Position numbers and translations under genes: made by a program
The notes under the pieces: generated by a model
The model's database searches: none
What the model saw: the letters and a program-made list of their open reading frames with translations, nothing else
What the model was told of the DNA's origin: nothing
In this document: positions 63,733 to 64,000 of the stretch, piece by piece
Layout: each line of letters opens with the position of its first letter
How positions within the stretch are numbered: the stretch's first letter is position 1
Assembly: GCF_052857255.1 (NCBI RefSeq)
Contig: NC_135498.1
Span: 160,918,624-160,982,623 of the forward strand
Length of the DNA: 64,000 nucleotides
From: Amblyomma americanum
Lineage: Eukaryota > Arthropoda > Arachnida > Ixodida > Ixodidae
Reading direction: 5' to 3'

Positions 63733-63850
63733 TTGGCTGCAGTGGCCGCATTTCGATGGAGGCGAAACGTGCGAAAGGCGCGCGTGTGCTGTGCGATGTC
63801 AGCGCACTTTAAAGAACCCAAGGTGGTTGAAATTAATCTGGAGCCATCTA
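63733..63850 (+). mobile_element. Ruka-like SINE fragment
   Basis: Contains TTGGCTGCAGTGGCCGCATT, TCGATGGAGGCGAAACG, TGTGCTGTGCGATGTCAGCG and AAAGAACCCAAGGTGG. The tRNA head is degraded (GCGCGCTCGACTACTAG upstream at about 63694). Confidence 0.65.
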
Positions 63851-64000
63851 CATATACATCCTGATTTGAATAACACGCATCACATTTCGCAATGCCAAAA
63901 TCGCAGTTTTGCTTACCTGGTGCATTTTGTTTGAATCTTCTTGCAAATCCAGCAGGTGTTAGTGTTCGTGCTATATTGGCGCACCCACAGTTCTGCGGCT

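Overview
The window looks like accessory, transposon-dense DNA from an ixodid (hard) tick or a close relative. The evidence is eukaryotic splice sites, many copies of a tRNA-derived SINE resembling the tick element Ruka, degenerate SWIM/YqaJ-type genes of a kind I associate with tick genomes, and a mixture of LINE, Ty3/gypsy, piggyBac, hAT, Tigger and Harbinger-like elements. There is no operon structure. I see no CRISPR array, rRNA gene or convincing functional tRNA gene. Nearly every recognisable coding stretch is a mobile element or a broken host-gene-like fragment; the main intact exception is the 1333-codon gag-pol ORF of a young LTR retrotransposon.

Layout. 0-3.2 kb: decayed exons of a minus-strand SWIM/YqaJ-type gene running off the left edge. 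6.7-7.3 kb: a coiled-coil exon. 7.7-9.2 kb: a fold-back element with a Harbinger-like MITE (TTA duplication) nested in it. 10.5-11.3 kb: a TIR element with a CENP-B-like helix-turn-helix. 12.5-23.2 kb: copy A of a large duplicated unit, holding a bHLH pseudogene and a ~140-bp satellite array, and split by a ~5.2-kb I-type LINE. 23.1-27.4 kb: two exons of a minus-strand MULE/SWIM gene. 28.9-32.0 kb: gag-like and CR1-like debris plus a second bHLH copy. 32-36 kb: one piggyBac inserted inside another. 36.2 kb: a long SINE. 38.8-39.1 kb: another SWIM remnant. 39.3-50.9 kb: CR1-like fragment plus copy B of the duplicated unit, split by the LTR retrotransposon. 52.4-52.8 kb: an N-terminal exon of a MULE/SWIM gene. 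54.9-63.0 kb: a Tigger element interrupted by DUF4806-like exons, which are themselves interrupted by a hAT element.

Main points. The two copies of the duplicated unit act as each other's empty site: the LINE insertion in A and the LTR insertion in B can be read base by base. A bHLH domain of SOHLH-like type is carried in three repeat copies joined to the same CR1-like LINE fragment. The piggyBac-in-piggyBac nest has matching termini and an ATAA duplication. Several broken reading frames shift at A/T homopolymers, so assembly error should be excluded before calling them pseudogenes. Family assignments rest on motif recognition by eye; no database search was run.
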